In this document: piece by piece, positions 6,742 through 14,149 of the stretch
Layout: each line of letters starts with the position of its first letter
How positions within the stretch are numbered: the first letter of the stretch is position 1
Source of the DNA: Candidatus Hydrogenedentota bacterium
GTDB lineage: Bacteria; Hydrogenedentota; Hydrogenedentia; Hydrogenedentales; CAITNO01
Direction: 5' to 3'
Assembly (NCBI GenBank): GCA_011046175.1
Contig: DSBB01000260.1
Location: 1 to 17,771, forward strand
Length of the DNA stretch: 17,771 nucleotides
Notes under the pieces: generated by a model
What the model was told of the DNA's origin: nothing
The model's input: the letters and a program-made list of their open reading frames with translations, nothing else
Databases searched by the model: none
Position numbers and translations under genes: made by a program

Positions 6742-7352
6742 GAATCAGTATTATCGCGTTCCTCAACTTTTTGGTCGGCGTCCTCATTTTCGGCGTTGCG
6801 TTCAAAAACGGAGGCGGTTGCGTCATTTTCACGTATTCGCGACAATAAGGGGGCAATCCGATCCGCTTTCCAGATAAACAAGAAACCCAATGCCATGCCG
6901 ACAAGATGGCGGATAACCGCGCCATGCATCGAAAACGTCTGATTAGCCGCATTACTTGCGATAAGTTCGCCGCTGCCGCTGCTAATTATGTTTGTCGCAT
7001 AGCGCAATACGGTAACCATTCCGAATATCTGAATCCAGAAACTATAATGCGTAAGTGTGAGAAGGCCGTTTGGAAATACAATTTCCTTTTGTTTGCTTTC
7101 CGGGAAAAGTTTTAAGATGATGAATTTTCGTTTGGCAAGAACAAGATAAAACAACAGCACGATGGCAATGACATAGCCCGCTTGAAAGAAAATAAGCGTA
7201 AACATCTCTGCGTTTAGCATCGCACCCCGGAATACCTGTTCCAAGATAATGCCGGCCTGAAAGAAAAGCATGATTAGAATCACGGGCAGATGGCCAATGC
7301 ACAGGCATACCAGCAGGATGTCTATTATGTCATACTTTGTCAATCGCGACAT
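6738..7352 (-). CDS. Four-helix inner-membrane protein of unknown function
   Basis: 204 residues with four likely membrane helices (about 8-32, 48-72, 98-118 and 146-162) and a hydrophilic, acidic tail (about 172-204, rich in E, D and N). I do not recognise a family. The segment between helices 2 and 3 (LAKRKFIILKLFPESKQKE) is strongly basic and probably cytoplasmic; with an even number of helices, the tail should then also be cytoplasmic. AGGAA lies ten bases before the ATG and forms one arm of a small inverted repeat (7362-7375). The stop overlaps the start of the sigma54 activator by four bases, so the two are probably made together. A membrane sensor that controls the activator is an attractive guess without direct support. 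Confidence 0.75.
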   Translation of the reverse strand: MSRLTKYDIIDILLVCLCIGHLPVILIMLFFQAGIILEQVFRGAMLNAEMFTLIFFQAGYVIAIVLLFYLVLAKRKFIILKLFPESKQKEIVFPNGLLTLTHYSFWIQIFGMVTVLRYATNIISSGSGELIASNAANQTFSMHGAVIRHLVGMALGFLFIWKADRIAPLLSRIRENDATASVFERNAENEDADQKVEERDNTDS

Positions 7353-7361
7353 GATTTCAAA

Positions 7362-7375
7362 TTCCTGTTCAGGAA
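7362..7375 (-). promoter_or_regulatory. Inverted repeat covering the Shine-Dalgarno of the membrane protein gene
   Basis: TTCCTG (7362-7367) and CAGGAA (7370-7375) are perfect inverted copies around two bases; as RNA a five-pair stem with a tetraloop could form. On the minus strand one arm is the AGGAA ribosome-binding site of the gene starting at 7352. It could mask the site or be a protein-binding palindrome. The stem is short, so the effect may be nil. Confidence 0.3.
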
Positions 7376-7435
7376 GGTGCCGAAGCCGCCGACAATGCGT
7401 TTATTGTATCGCATTGCATGTTTTATCGCATGGGA

Positions 7436-8494
7436 TCAGTGTTTTCTGTCGTTTCTCAAATGCTTGTCCAGAAAACGGTATATATGCCAGCGACAATATG
7501 CGTTGATTTCTTTAAGAATATCCAGGGCATGCGGGTAGCCGGTCAAACGCAGGTATTCATATTCAACGCCCAGTTCGTCAAGACGGGCCGCGAGCAAATC
7601 CGCCTGATTGACGGGCACTATGTCGTCGTCTGTTCCGTGAATAATCAGGGTGGGCGGTGTTTTTTCCGTAAGATGCGTATAGGGCGACGCCATGCGGTAT
7701 TGGTCGGGGACTTCCTCAAAGCGTTTGCCGCCGAAAAAGGCGAGCAGCGCTGGATTATCGTGATGCTCCGGCAACGTGATGTCCACAGGTCCGTACAGAT
7801 TTACCACAGCCTGAACCTCGCTGCTGTGTTCGTTGTGGCCGCCCCGGCCTTCGAGTTCGGGTATGTTGGCTGAATACCCCAGCATCATGGCAAGATGACC
7901 GCCCGCCGAACCGCCGATGGCTGCAATCGCGTCGGGAGTTACGCCGTATTTTTCGGCGTTAGCGCGCATCCATCTCACCGCGCACTTGGCGTCCTCGACG
8001 CATGCCGGAAAAATGGCCTCGGGGACAAGTCTGTAGGAAATAGTGGCCACGACGTAGCCCAGTTGCGGGAAACGAACGGCGTAGTATTTGTAGTCGGAAC
8101 GTTTGCCGCCCGACCAGCTGCCGCCGTGAATAAAGATCAATCCGGGCGCCGGTTCCTTGCGTTCCTTGGGAAGATATAAATCCAGCAGCAGCGGCTTCCC
8201 GTCGGCATTGCCATATTCGATATCCTTTATTTCCTCTACCGTTTCCGGCACGGGGATCGGGTCATCGAGGCTGAGCAGCGTCAGATTGCCCATTGCCGCC
8301 TGGAATACCAGATCGCCCGTTTCTTTAATGCCTTCCGGCAAAGGCGGCGGCGATTCGAGGGCCGCCAGTGCGGTTTCTGTTTCGGGAAGCGGGGGCGTTG
8401 TTTGTTCTTCCGCAAATACAACGTTGGTTGCGACAAGCGCCAACGCACTGAAGAGGATTGCGCGAAAAGGCGGATATTTTGCCGTGAAATGCAT
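7436..8494 (-). CDS. Secreted alpha/beta hydrolase (BD-FAE/carboxylesterase-like)
   Basis: 352 residues. A signal peptide is evident (residues 1-28: KYPPFRAILFSALALVATNVVFA, cleavage before EEQ), followed by a Pro/Glu-rich linker to about 55. The alpha/beta hydrolase fold follows: YGNADGKPLLLDLYLP (94-109), oxyanion-hole HGGSW (123-127), nucleophile elbow GGSAGG with S196, acid D290 in HGTDDDIVP, and H322 in GYPHALD. The triad is complete. Members of this group cleave esters, including acetyl or feruloyl groups on polysaccharides, but the substrate cannot be read from sequence. The start has AGGAG about eight bases upstream. It lies 12 bases after tsaD and 83 bases before the membrane protein gene. 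Two copies of TATCGCAT (7407-7414 and 7424-7431) lie just after its stop. Confidence 0.88.
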   Translation of the reverse strand: MHFTAKYPPFRAILFSALALVATNVVFAEEQTTPPLPETETALAALESPPPLPEGIKETGDLVFQAAMGNLTLLSLDDPIPVPETVEEIKDIEYGNADGKPLLLDLYLPKERKEPAPGLIFIHGGSWSGGKRSDYKYYAVRFPQLGYVVATISYRLVPEAIFPACVEDAKCAVRWMRANAEKYGVTPDAIAAIGGSAGGHLAMMLGYSANIPELEGRGGHNEHSSEVQAVVNLYGPVDITLPEHHDNPALLAFFGGKRFEEVPDQYRMASPYTHLTEKTPPTLIIHGTDDDIVPVNQADLLAARLDELGVEYEYLRLTGYPHALDILKEINAYCRWHIYRFLDKHLRNDRKH

Positions 8495-8506
8495 TGAATG
8501 TTCTCC

Positions 8507-9511
8507 TTATGGTTTTGATACAAGCGATATGGAGGCGGCGGCGGGAGTGTCGCCGGGTAACGGGCAGCCGTGCTGCAACCGTGAATGCGCGGCGGCGGCT
8601 ATCATGGCGCCGTTGTCAAGACAATAAGCGAAAGGCGGCAGAAACAGTTCCACATCCAGTTGCGCCGCTGATTCGCGCAGGCGCTTGTTTGCCGCAACGC
8701 CCCCCGCAATGACAAGGCGGTGAATGCCCGATTGTTTCACGGCGCGATCAGTTTTTTGGATAAGCGCATCCACGGCTGCGCGTTGGAAGGAGGCGGCCAC
8801 ATCCGGCACGGCGGCGTCCGGCCTTTCACGCAGCATATACAACACGGCCGTTTTGAGGCCGCTGTAACTGAAGTCAAGCGTATCTTTTGCGACGAGTCCT
8901 CGCGGAAAATCGAATGCGCCGTCATCGCCTGTTTCGGCTGCTTTCTGAATGGACGGGCCGCCGGGGTAGGGGAGCCCCAGAAGTCTCGCCACCTTGTCAA
9001 AACATTCGCCCACGGCGTCGTCGCGGGTTGTGGCCAAAATCCGGTATTGATGGGGCGCGGCGCATTGGACTATTTGCGTATGGCCGCCGCTGACCACGAG
9101 CGCCAGGTATGGAAATTCAGGGCGATTTTCACCGAGGAACGCGCTGAAAAGATGTCCTTCAATGTGATGCACCGGCACAAAGGGAATTTTCCACGCGCAG
9201 GCGACGGCGCGTCCAAAACTCAAGCCCACAAGAAGCGAACCCATCAAGCCGGGGCCGAATGTGGCGGCAACGGCATTCACGGGCGGCCGCCCGTTTTTGC
9301 ATGAAAGGCCCGCTTCGTTTAACGCCTGTTCCATAAGTTGGCTGATGATTTCAGTGTGCATGCGCGAGGCTATTTCAGGCACGACGCCGCCGAAAACGCG
9401 GTGAACGTCAATTTGTGAAGACACGACATTGGACAAAACCTGTTCGCCGTTCCGCAGCACGGCGACGCCGGTTTCGTCGCAGGAGGTTTCTATGCCGACG
9501 ACAAGACTCAT
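8507..9511 (-). CDS. tsaD: tRNA N6-threonylcarbamoyladenosine biosynthesis protein TsaD
   Basis: TsaD transfers the threonylcarbamoyl group from threonylcarbamoyl-AMP to A37 of tRNAs that read ANN codons, working with TsaB and TsaE in the cytoplasm. The 334-residue length is normal. The N-terminus MSLVVGIETSCDETGVAV is diagnostic; HHIEGH (115-120) supplies the metal-binding His pair H116/H120, VVSGGHTQ follows, and D299 in LDNGAM is the third metal ligand. Nothing is missing. The start ATG overlaps the stop of the deacetylase gene by four bases (ATGA), and GGAG lies eight bases upstream inside that gene. Its place in a cell-wall operon is probably a matter of co-expression rather than shared function; tsaB and tsaE are not in the window. 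Confidence 0.97.
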   Translation of the reverse strand: MSLVVGIETSCDETGVAVLRNGEQVLSNVVSSQIDVHRVFGGVVPEIASRMHTEIISQLMEQALNEAGLSCKNGRPPVNAVAATFGPGLMGSLLVGLSFGRAVACAWKIPFVPVHHIEGHLFSAFLGENRPEFPYLALVVSGGHTQIVQCAAPHQYRILATTRDDAVGECFDKVARLLGLPYPGGPSIQKAAETGDDGAFDFPRGLVAKDTLDFSYSGLKTAVLYMLRERPDAAVPDVAASFQRAAVDALIQKTDRAVKQSGIHRLVIAGGVAANKRLRESAAQLDVELFLPPFAYCLDNGAMIAAAAHSRLQHGCPLPGDTPAAASISLVSKP

Positions 9512-11178
9512 CGCACCAGCTCCGATACGCGCACAAGGTCTATTTTTATTGCTTTCAATTTGGGCAATTCCTCTTCAAGCACCGTTATTGTATTCGGTCG
9601 GAAATGCCCTATCCCAATGGCATTCCCCTGGGTCCGCGCGCGTTGTATGAGTTCATTGAAGTATTTTCGAATTTCATCGGGATCGCTGCTGTTGTCAAGA
9701 AAAATATCGCGGCACGCGCAGGGAATTTTCATCGTTGCCGCCACATCATACGCGCACGACTGCCATGTAGTGCGGCTGTCAACAAAAAACAGTTCATATT
9801 CTTTTACAATCTCGAGGAACCAACCTATTCTCTCCTTGTCCATAGTAAAGGCGGCGCCCGTATGATTATTCACGCCCACAGCGTCAGGAAACTGGTCTAT
9901 ACATTCACGTGCGCGCTTTTGGATTTGCTCTTTTGTCATATCGAGGGTTAGTTCTCCGGGAAAAGTGTGGATGTTGCTGGAGTTGCTTGTTTGCATGGGC
10001 ATGTGCAGCATTATTTCAAACTTTTTCGCCATTGCCGCTTCAACCGTTGAAGCGGCAAAAGGCGTATCCGGCAATATGGCCAGGGTGATTCTGTTGTCTA
10101 ATTGCAGCACTCTGTCTGTTACCGCGCCGCCGTAACCGCCATCATCGAGAATAATGGCGATGTTGCCGGGGCGCAAATCCATTTCTGCCTTGGCGTCAGC
10201 GTCTTCGCCCTCATGCGCCATTTCGCCTTCGCTCGGGATATCCGGGGGATAGGTTTCCGGTTCTGTGTATGACTCCAGCGATTCCGCCTTTTCAGCGGGC
10301 ACAATGGGCGGGGGCGCATCGTAAGATTCAGATGGCGGCGTGTCTATATGGTCTTCATCAATAAGCGCGGGTTTCCCTTCTGCTGTCTCCAATATTTCCG
10401 GAATTGTTTCTGTAGGCGCTTCAAGGGTTTCCGGCATTTCCTCGACCGGTTCAATTGTTTCTGTAGGCGCTTCAAGGGTCTGGGGCATTTCCGGAATTGT
10501 TTCGATAGGCGCTTCAAGGGTTTCCGGTATTTTCTCAACCGGTTCACTTGTTTCGATAGGCGCCGGCACATCCTCAAAAGATTCGGGCATTTCTTTTACA
10601 GGGTCCGGCCGGCCCTGCTCAACGGCTACGCTTGATGTGTCCGTGGTTGACGCCTCGTCAATTTCAGGTGTTTCCGGCAGCGCATATTCTTGTTCAAGCG
10701 TTTTTTCTGCTTCGGCGATGGCGGCTTCCATACCGGATGTATCTACCGTTGCTATTTTTGTTCTGAAACCGGCGGGAAGAGGTTCCGAAAGCACACACAT
10801 AATCTCGACGCAGGGGCATTCTTCGGCAGAAACCGTCAGCAAGAGCCTCGTTTCCGAAAGATGGTCCGCCCGAACAAGATATCCCTTTGCTTCAGCCGCT
10901 CTGCTAATTGCGTCAAACAGTTGTTCCGGAGTTATTGTGTCGGACATAACAATGCTGTAGCGCGTAACGATATAATCCCCTTGCGGCCTGAGAGATTCGA
11001 CGTCCATAATGTTTGCGGGCACCTCTTGTCGTATGCAGGTGGCGCGCACCAGTTCCCGCACTTCACCGCAGTGCGCATCTTGGAGCATGTCTCGGGTTTG
11101 TTGGGCGTATACATCCCTCCACATCATTGGAAACAGAAAACCGGTCAACGCTACGATTATACGCATTTGTTTTGTCAT
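9508..11178 (-). CDS. Divergent polysaccharide deacetylase (YibQ/DUF610 type) with a repeat-rich linker
   Basis: 556 residues. The signal peptide is MTKQMRIIVALTGFLFPMMW and on, with likely cleavage near VYAQQ. An N-terminal Cys-containing domain (about 30-150) is unrecognised. A low-complexity Pro/Glu/Thr linker (about 165-330) contains near-exact repeats at about 206-264. The C-terminal domain (about 340-556) is the divergent polysaccharide deacetylase family: IAIILDDGGYGG (D345/D346), LHMPMQ (H392), GVNNHTGAAFT (H439), FFVDSRTT and GHFRPNTI. YibQ relatives sit next to murein-hydrolase factors such as EnvC and are thought to act on cell-wall glycans; activity is not firmly established. The start at 11178 was chosen because AAGG lies five bases upstream, overlapping the murI stop; longer readings begin at 11193 or 11202 inside murI. 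The gene fits with the amidase and murI upstream. Confidence 0.85.
   Translation of the reverse strand: MTKQMRIIVALTGFLFPMMWRDVYAQQTRDMLQDAHCGEVRELVRATCIRQEVPANIMDVESLRPQGDYIVTRYSIVMSDTITPEQLFDAISRAAEAKGYLVRADHLSETRLLLTVSAEECPCVEIMCVLSEPLPAGFRTKIATVDTSGMEAAIAEAEKTLEQEYALPETPEIDEASTTDTSSVAVEQGRPDPVKEMPESFEDVPAPIETSEPVEKIPETLEAPIETIPEMPQTLEAPTETIEPVEEMPETLEAPTETIPEILETAEGKPALIDEDHIDTPPSESYDAPPPIVPAEKAESLESYTEPETYPPDIPSEGEMAHEGEDADAKAEMDLRPGNIAIILDDGGYGGAVTDRVLQLDNRITLAILPDTPFAASTVEAAMAKKFEIMLHMPMQTSNSSNIHTFPGELTLDMTKEQIQKRARECIDQFPDAVGVNNHTGAAFTMDKERIGWFLEIVKEYELFFVDSRTTWQSCAYDVAATMKIPCACRDIFLDNSSDPDEIRKYFNELIQRARTQGNAIGIGHFRPNTITVLEEELPKLKAIKIDLVRVSELVR
10387..10566 (-). repeat. In-frame Pro/Glu/Thr repeats in the deacetylase linker
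   Basis: Four consecutive units occur: a 17-residue unit (APIETSEPVEKIPETLE), a 14-residue unit (APIETIPEMPQTLE), the 17-residue type again (APTETIEPVEEMPETLE), and a shortened last unit (APTETIPEILE). At DNA level GGCGCTTCAAGGGT recurs three times. The alternating long/short pattern suggests duplication of a 31-residue pair. It probably forms an extended, acidic periplasmic spacer, and such repeats can vary in number between strains. Confidence 0.8.
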
Positions 11179-11185
11179 TGCCGCC

Positions 11186-12004
11186 TTAGCCATCACACAC
11201 ATCCACCCATTCCACTTGTTCCAAAGAATAGCCCAAAAACCGCGCGCCTGTTTGCGCGAAATTTTTGGGGTCGTCGCTTACAAGAAATATGTGATTCCCC
11301 CGGGTGTGATCCGGAACGCGGAGGTTTTCCTGCTCTATTTTTTGGGTCACCGCGAAAGCGGTTTCTTCCGCGCTGTCCACCAGCCGGACGCTTTCTCCGG
11401 CCGTTTCGGCGATGACTTCGCGCAGCAGCGGATAATGTGTGCAACCCAGCACGAGCGTGTCAATTCCCTTTCCGAGCAGGTCTGACAGATAAGTGCGGGC
11501 GACGGTTTCAATCACATCTCCCTCAGTCCATCCTTCTTCCGCGAAGGGCACGAATAACGGACAGGCCGCGCTGTAGACCTTGGCGTCAGGGCGTATTTCC
11601 TGAATAGTTTTTACATACACGCCGCTGTTTATGACGCCGCGTGTGCCAATAACCCCTATTCGCCCCGACTTGCTGTGTTTGCATGCCGCGCGCGCGCCGG
11701 GCACAATTACGCCCACCACCGGCACTTGAAGTTGTTCCTGAAGCGTTTCAAGCGCGAATGCGGTGGCTGTATTGCATGCCACCACAAGCAATTTTATGTT
11801 CCGGTTGACAAGCAGATTGGCGCAGGTCAAGGCGTACCGTATAACTGTGGACGCGGATTTGGAGCCATAAGGAACACGCGCCGTGTCGCCAAGATAAACA
11901 ATGGATTCCGAGGGAAGAGTTTCCCAAATTTTTCGGCAGACGGTTAATCCGCCCACTCCCGAATCAAAGACGCCGATGGGGCGATATGGATTGCCGGTCT
12001 TCAT
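11186..12004 (-). CDS. murI: Glutamate racemase MurI
   Basis: MurI interconverts L- and D-glutamate, supplying D-Glu for peptidoglycan stem peptides in the cytoplasm. 272 residues, normal length. Motifs are IGVFDSGVGGLTV (10-22, with D14 and S15), YLGDTARVPYGSKS (37-50), catalytic C77 in VACNTATA and catalytic C188 in LGCTHYPLL. All active-site residues are present. The ATG overlaps the stop of the GerMN gene by four bases (ATGA), with only a weak purine-rich site before it, so coupling is likely. Placement between a cell-wall amidase/GerMN pair and a polysaccharide deacetylase makes this a coherent murein cluster. Confidence 0.97.
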   Translation of the reverse strand: MKTGNPYRPIGVFDSGVGGLTVCRKIWETLPSESIVYLGDTARVPYGSKSASTVIRYALTCANLLVNRNIKLLVVACNTATAFALETLQEQLQVPVVGVIVPGARAACKHSKSGRIGVIGTRGVINSGVYVKTIQEIRPDAKVYSAACPLFVPFAEEGWTEGDVIETVARTYLSDLLGKGIDTLVLGCTHYPLLREVIAETAGESVRLVDSAEETAFAVTQKIEQENLRVPDHTRGNHIFLVSDDPKNFAQTGARFLGYSLEQVEWVDVCDG

Positions 12005-12666
12005 TTCAGCCCGGTCCGTGTCCAGCGCTTATCCTGAGCCAGCGGGTCGCTCAAATCAAGATGCGCGGGGAACGTTTCCTGGGGCGGTGAACCATCAAAC
12101 AAAAAACGCACCGTTTGCACGGAAAATCCGTCTTCACCCTGCAATGATTGCTGTGTCATGGTATTGACAATGCCGTACACCATGAGCGCTTCCATTTCGG
12201 CGCTTTTTGGATGATTGGGGGACGCGATCATCTCTGACGATAAATCAATGGTCAACTCGTTGTCGCGAAGATACAGGGCTCTTATCCGGGTTTGCGCGGA
12301 AAGCAGGGGCAACAACATTTCATTCTTGGGTCCCGCCAATATGCCTTGCAACGCGTTTCGACAATTTTCCACGGTGCGGCCGCCGTACTCCAGCGCCATA
12401 TTTTCAGGCGCAAGCCAATGGCCGTCTTCACCGGCAAAAAAAAGCGTGATTTCCCTTGTGCCTAATGCGCCCAGTTTCCAGTCTTCGGCACTGGCGTTTT
12501 CAGGCCATTCTTCCGTTTCAGGCGAGAGCGCAGAGAGAGGGTTTTCCCCTTTTTTAAGCATTTCATTGATTAGCAACACGAGCACAAAACAAAGAACAAG
12601 CGTCGCCATTGCCCAGAGCGTCAGCAGCAATTGCCTGACTATATGATATTTGGAAGAAGGCGTCAT
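12001..12666 (-). CDS. Membrane-anchored GerMN-domain protein
   Basis: 221 residues: a single N-terminal membrane helix (about 12-34), a linker, then a GerMN domain (about 72-192: ITLFFAGEDGHWLAPE, CRNALQGILAGP, IRALYLRDNELTIDLSSEMI, EMEALMVYGIVNTMTQ, VRFLFDG). GerMN was named from Bacillus spore-germination protein GerM but occurs widely in non-sporulating bacteria, commonly near or fused to N-acetylmuramoyl-L-alanine amidases; its ligand is uncertain. The domain should lie in the periplasm, anchored by the helix. It begins 37 bases after the amidase gene and overlaps murI by four bases, so it belongs to the same operon. No clear Shine-Dalgarno precedes the ATG; the leader there is A-rich. 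Presence of this domain is not evidence for sporulation. Confidence 0.88.
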   Translation of the reverse strand: MTPSSKYHIVRQLLLTLWAMATLVLCFVLVLLINEMLKKGENPLSALSPETEEWPENASAEDWKLGALGTREITLFFAGEDGHWLAPENMALEYGGRTVENCRNALQGILAGPKNEMLLPLLSAQTRIRALYLRDNELTIDLSSEMIASPNHPKSAEMEALMVYGIVNTMTQQSLQGEDGFSVQTVRFLFDGSPPQETFPAHLDLSDPLAQDKRWTRTGLK

Positions 12667-12703
12667 AACTGTTTATTTTTGTTTACGATCACTGACCGAT
12701 TTG

Positions 12704-13957
12704 TCACTCCATGGGTTGGTTCAAGGCGGTTGCGATGGCGCGCGCCAGTGTTTGGGCTGTTTGTTCCCTGTATGTTTCATCACCAGCCGCCATGACAGTC
12801 TCTGGATTGCTCAAGTAGCATAACTCGATTAGAATACACGGCATTTCCGCGAGTCGTTGTAAAATAAGCGGAGCGGTGCGTACGGTGACGGGCCCCAGCG
12901 CGCCTTCTTCCGCCAGGGTCTGGGCGATATGATAGGCGGTTGTTGCGGCTTGTTCACCTCTTGTGCGGCGGGCGGCAAGTTGACGGCGCATTTCCGAGTC
13001 CAGCGTTTCCTGTGGCGGATTTGGCGATTGATCCGTAAAAATGGTAATGCCGCCGGTATGATGCGTTGCGGCATACGCGGCATGAATACTAAGCAGCAAA
13101 TCGCCTTTTACGGCATTTGCCGTTTTCGTGCGGACACTTGGGGACAGGTCTTTATCCGCTTCTCTGGTACAGTGTATGGTGAGTTTCGTAGTTTCCTTAA
13201 GTATGCGGCGCAGATTCATTACGATATCCAGAGCAAACTCTTTTTCGGTTATATTATCTCCCACGATACCGGCGTCTTTTCCGCCGTGGCCCGCATCCAG
13301 AACGATGCTGCCGACAACATCTGAATAAGGGGCGCGCTCCGTTGAAGAATCATCAGCAATGGATGTTTCTTCATCGGCAATCCCGGGCGGCGGCGCAATG
13401 GCTTTTTCTTCAGCGGCGGCGGCTTCTTCCACTTCCGGCGTAATATCAGTTGCAACAGCCGGGAGAGTTAATGTTTCCAGTAATAACCCCGGGTCTTCAT
13501 CAAGGGCCGGCGCATCAGGAACAACGGGCGTCAATTCAGGGGGCGTGGTCGTGGGCGTCGCAGGCGCTATTTGCATGTTGTAGGCGCGCGCGAAGAATTC
13601 TATAATGTCAGCCTGCGACAAATACAAGCCGCCCTCATGAACGCGGGCGGGGTGTATCAGGGAGAATGTGCGGCCTGGGACGGCTACAGCCACATCGTTT
13701 AGTTTTAATACCGCTGTCGCTCCGGAACAGGCTGCGTCAATTGTTTTTTCGGAAATGCGAATTGTTCCCCCCAAGCCGTCCAGCACATCGTCCATCGAGA
13801 CATAAGGGATGTCTTGCGCATAAAGTATCCTGGCCGCGACGGTTACAATGTCCGCCTGCATATTGACGGTATAATAGGCGTTGTCAGCCCGTGTCGTTGC
13901 GGTGGCCAGCATGCAGGCAAGGATAGTGAATATATTGACATATTGTCTTTTCTGCAC
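12704..13957 (-). CDS. Secreted N-acetylmuramoyl-L-alanine amidase (Amidase_3, AmiC type)
   Basis: 417 residues. Signal peptide 1-24 (IFTILACMLATATTRA, then DNA). Residues about 28-125 resemble the copper-amine-oxidase N1-like (stalk/PG-binding) fold: PYVSMDDVLDGLGGTIRIS, then AVLKLNDVAVAVPGR and LYLSQADIIEFF. A Pro/Ala/Glu-rich linker (130-212) leads to the zinc amidase domain: VLDAGHGGKDAGIVG (H224), E238 in ITEKE, SIHAAYA (H292) and catalytic E379 in LIELCYLSN. It should cut the bond between MurNAc and L-Ala in periplasmic peptidoglycan, as in cell separation. Zinc ligands and catalytic Glu are all present; the usual SIHAN reads SIHAA here. The start is GTG 13957 with only a weak ribosome site; no in-frame ATG lies nearby, and the reading gives a good signal peptide. 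It heads the cell-wall cluster. Confidence 0.92.
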   Translation of the reverse strand: MQKRQYVNIFTILACMLATATTRADNAYYTVNMQADIVTVAARILYAQDIPYVSMDDVLDGLGGTIRISEKTIDAACSGATAVLKLNDVAVAVPGRTFSLIHPARVHEGGLYLSQADIIEFFARAYNMQIAPATPTTTPPELTPVVPDAPALDEDPGLLLETLTLPAVATDITPEVEEAAAAEEKAIAPPPGIADEETSIADDSSTERAPYSDVVGSIVLDAGHGGKDAGIVGDNITEKEFALDIVMNLRRILKETTKLTIHCTREADKDLSPSVRTKTANAVKGDLLLSIHAAYAATHHTGGITIFTDQSPNPPQETLDSEMRRQLAARRTRGEQAATTAYHIAQTLAEEGALGPVTVRTAPLILQRLAEMPCILIELCYLSNPETVMAAGDETYREQTAQTLARAIATALNQPME

Positions 13958-13980
13958 GTAATTACCGATCCACTCTAGAG

Positions 13981-14001
13981 ATTGCGCGCCATGCGCGCAA
14001 T
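13981..14001. repeat. Perfect 9-base inverted repeat upstream of the amidase start
   Basis: ATTGCGCGC (13981-13989) and GCGCGCAAT (13993-14001) are exact inverted copies around CAT, 24 bases before the amidase GTG. It would form a stable stem in the mRNA leader. No T-run follows on either strand, so an operator, attenuator-like leader hairpin or part of a repeat element are all possible. Confidence 0.6.
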
Positions 14002-14052
14002 AGCGCTTTGTCAGTCGTCTTCTATGATCAAGAACAAGAAATTCACAAGCAT

Positions 14053-14130
14053 CGTCATGGCGAGGAGGGCGTTACCCCGACGCGGCAATCTGGGAAAAAG
14101 AGATTGCTTCGCTTTGCCCGCAACGACGTC
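14053..14130. repeat. Imperfect palindromic element of the dispersed GCGAGGAG...GCAATC type
   Basis: The left half runs GTCATGGCGAGGAG ... CGGCAATCT (from 14054) and the right half AGATTGCTTCGCTTTGCCCG ... GACGTC (to 14130), folding back with several mismatches. From memory this resembles a GC-rich palindrome scattered in many copies through intergenic regions of various bacterial genomes, often starting GTCATTGCGAGGAGCGAAGC. Only one copy was seen here. Non-autonomous mobile origin or a structural RNA role are both possible. Confidence 0.6.
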
Positions 14131-14149
14131 ATGCTGGATTGCGGGCAAA
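14113..14149. repeat. 11-base perfect inverted repeat (stem with 15-base loop)
   Basis: TTTGCCCGCAA (14113-14123) and TTGCGGGCAAA (14139-14149) are exact inverted copies around 15 bases. The left arm is the end of the palindromic element at 14053-14130, so alternative foldings compete. No T-run follows on either strand. It may be a rho-independent-like hairpin without a tail, or a relic of a second element copy. Confidence 0.6.

Noticed and set aside
10340..10960. Long plus-strand frame rich in Ser, Gly and Val opposite the deacetylase
   Set aside because: It is the antisense shadow of the Pro/Glu/Thr repeat linker; the minus-strand gene has a signal peptide and a catalytic domain.
12001..13957. 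Sporulation genes suggested by the GerMN domain and amidase
   Set aside because: Both families are widespread in non-sporulating Gram-negative bacteria, and the window has outer-membrane assembly genes.
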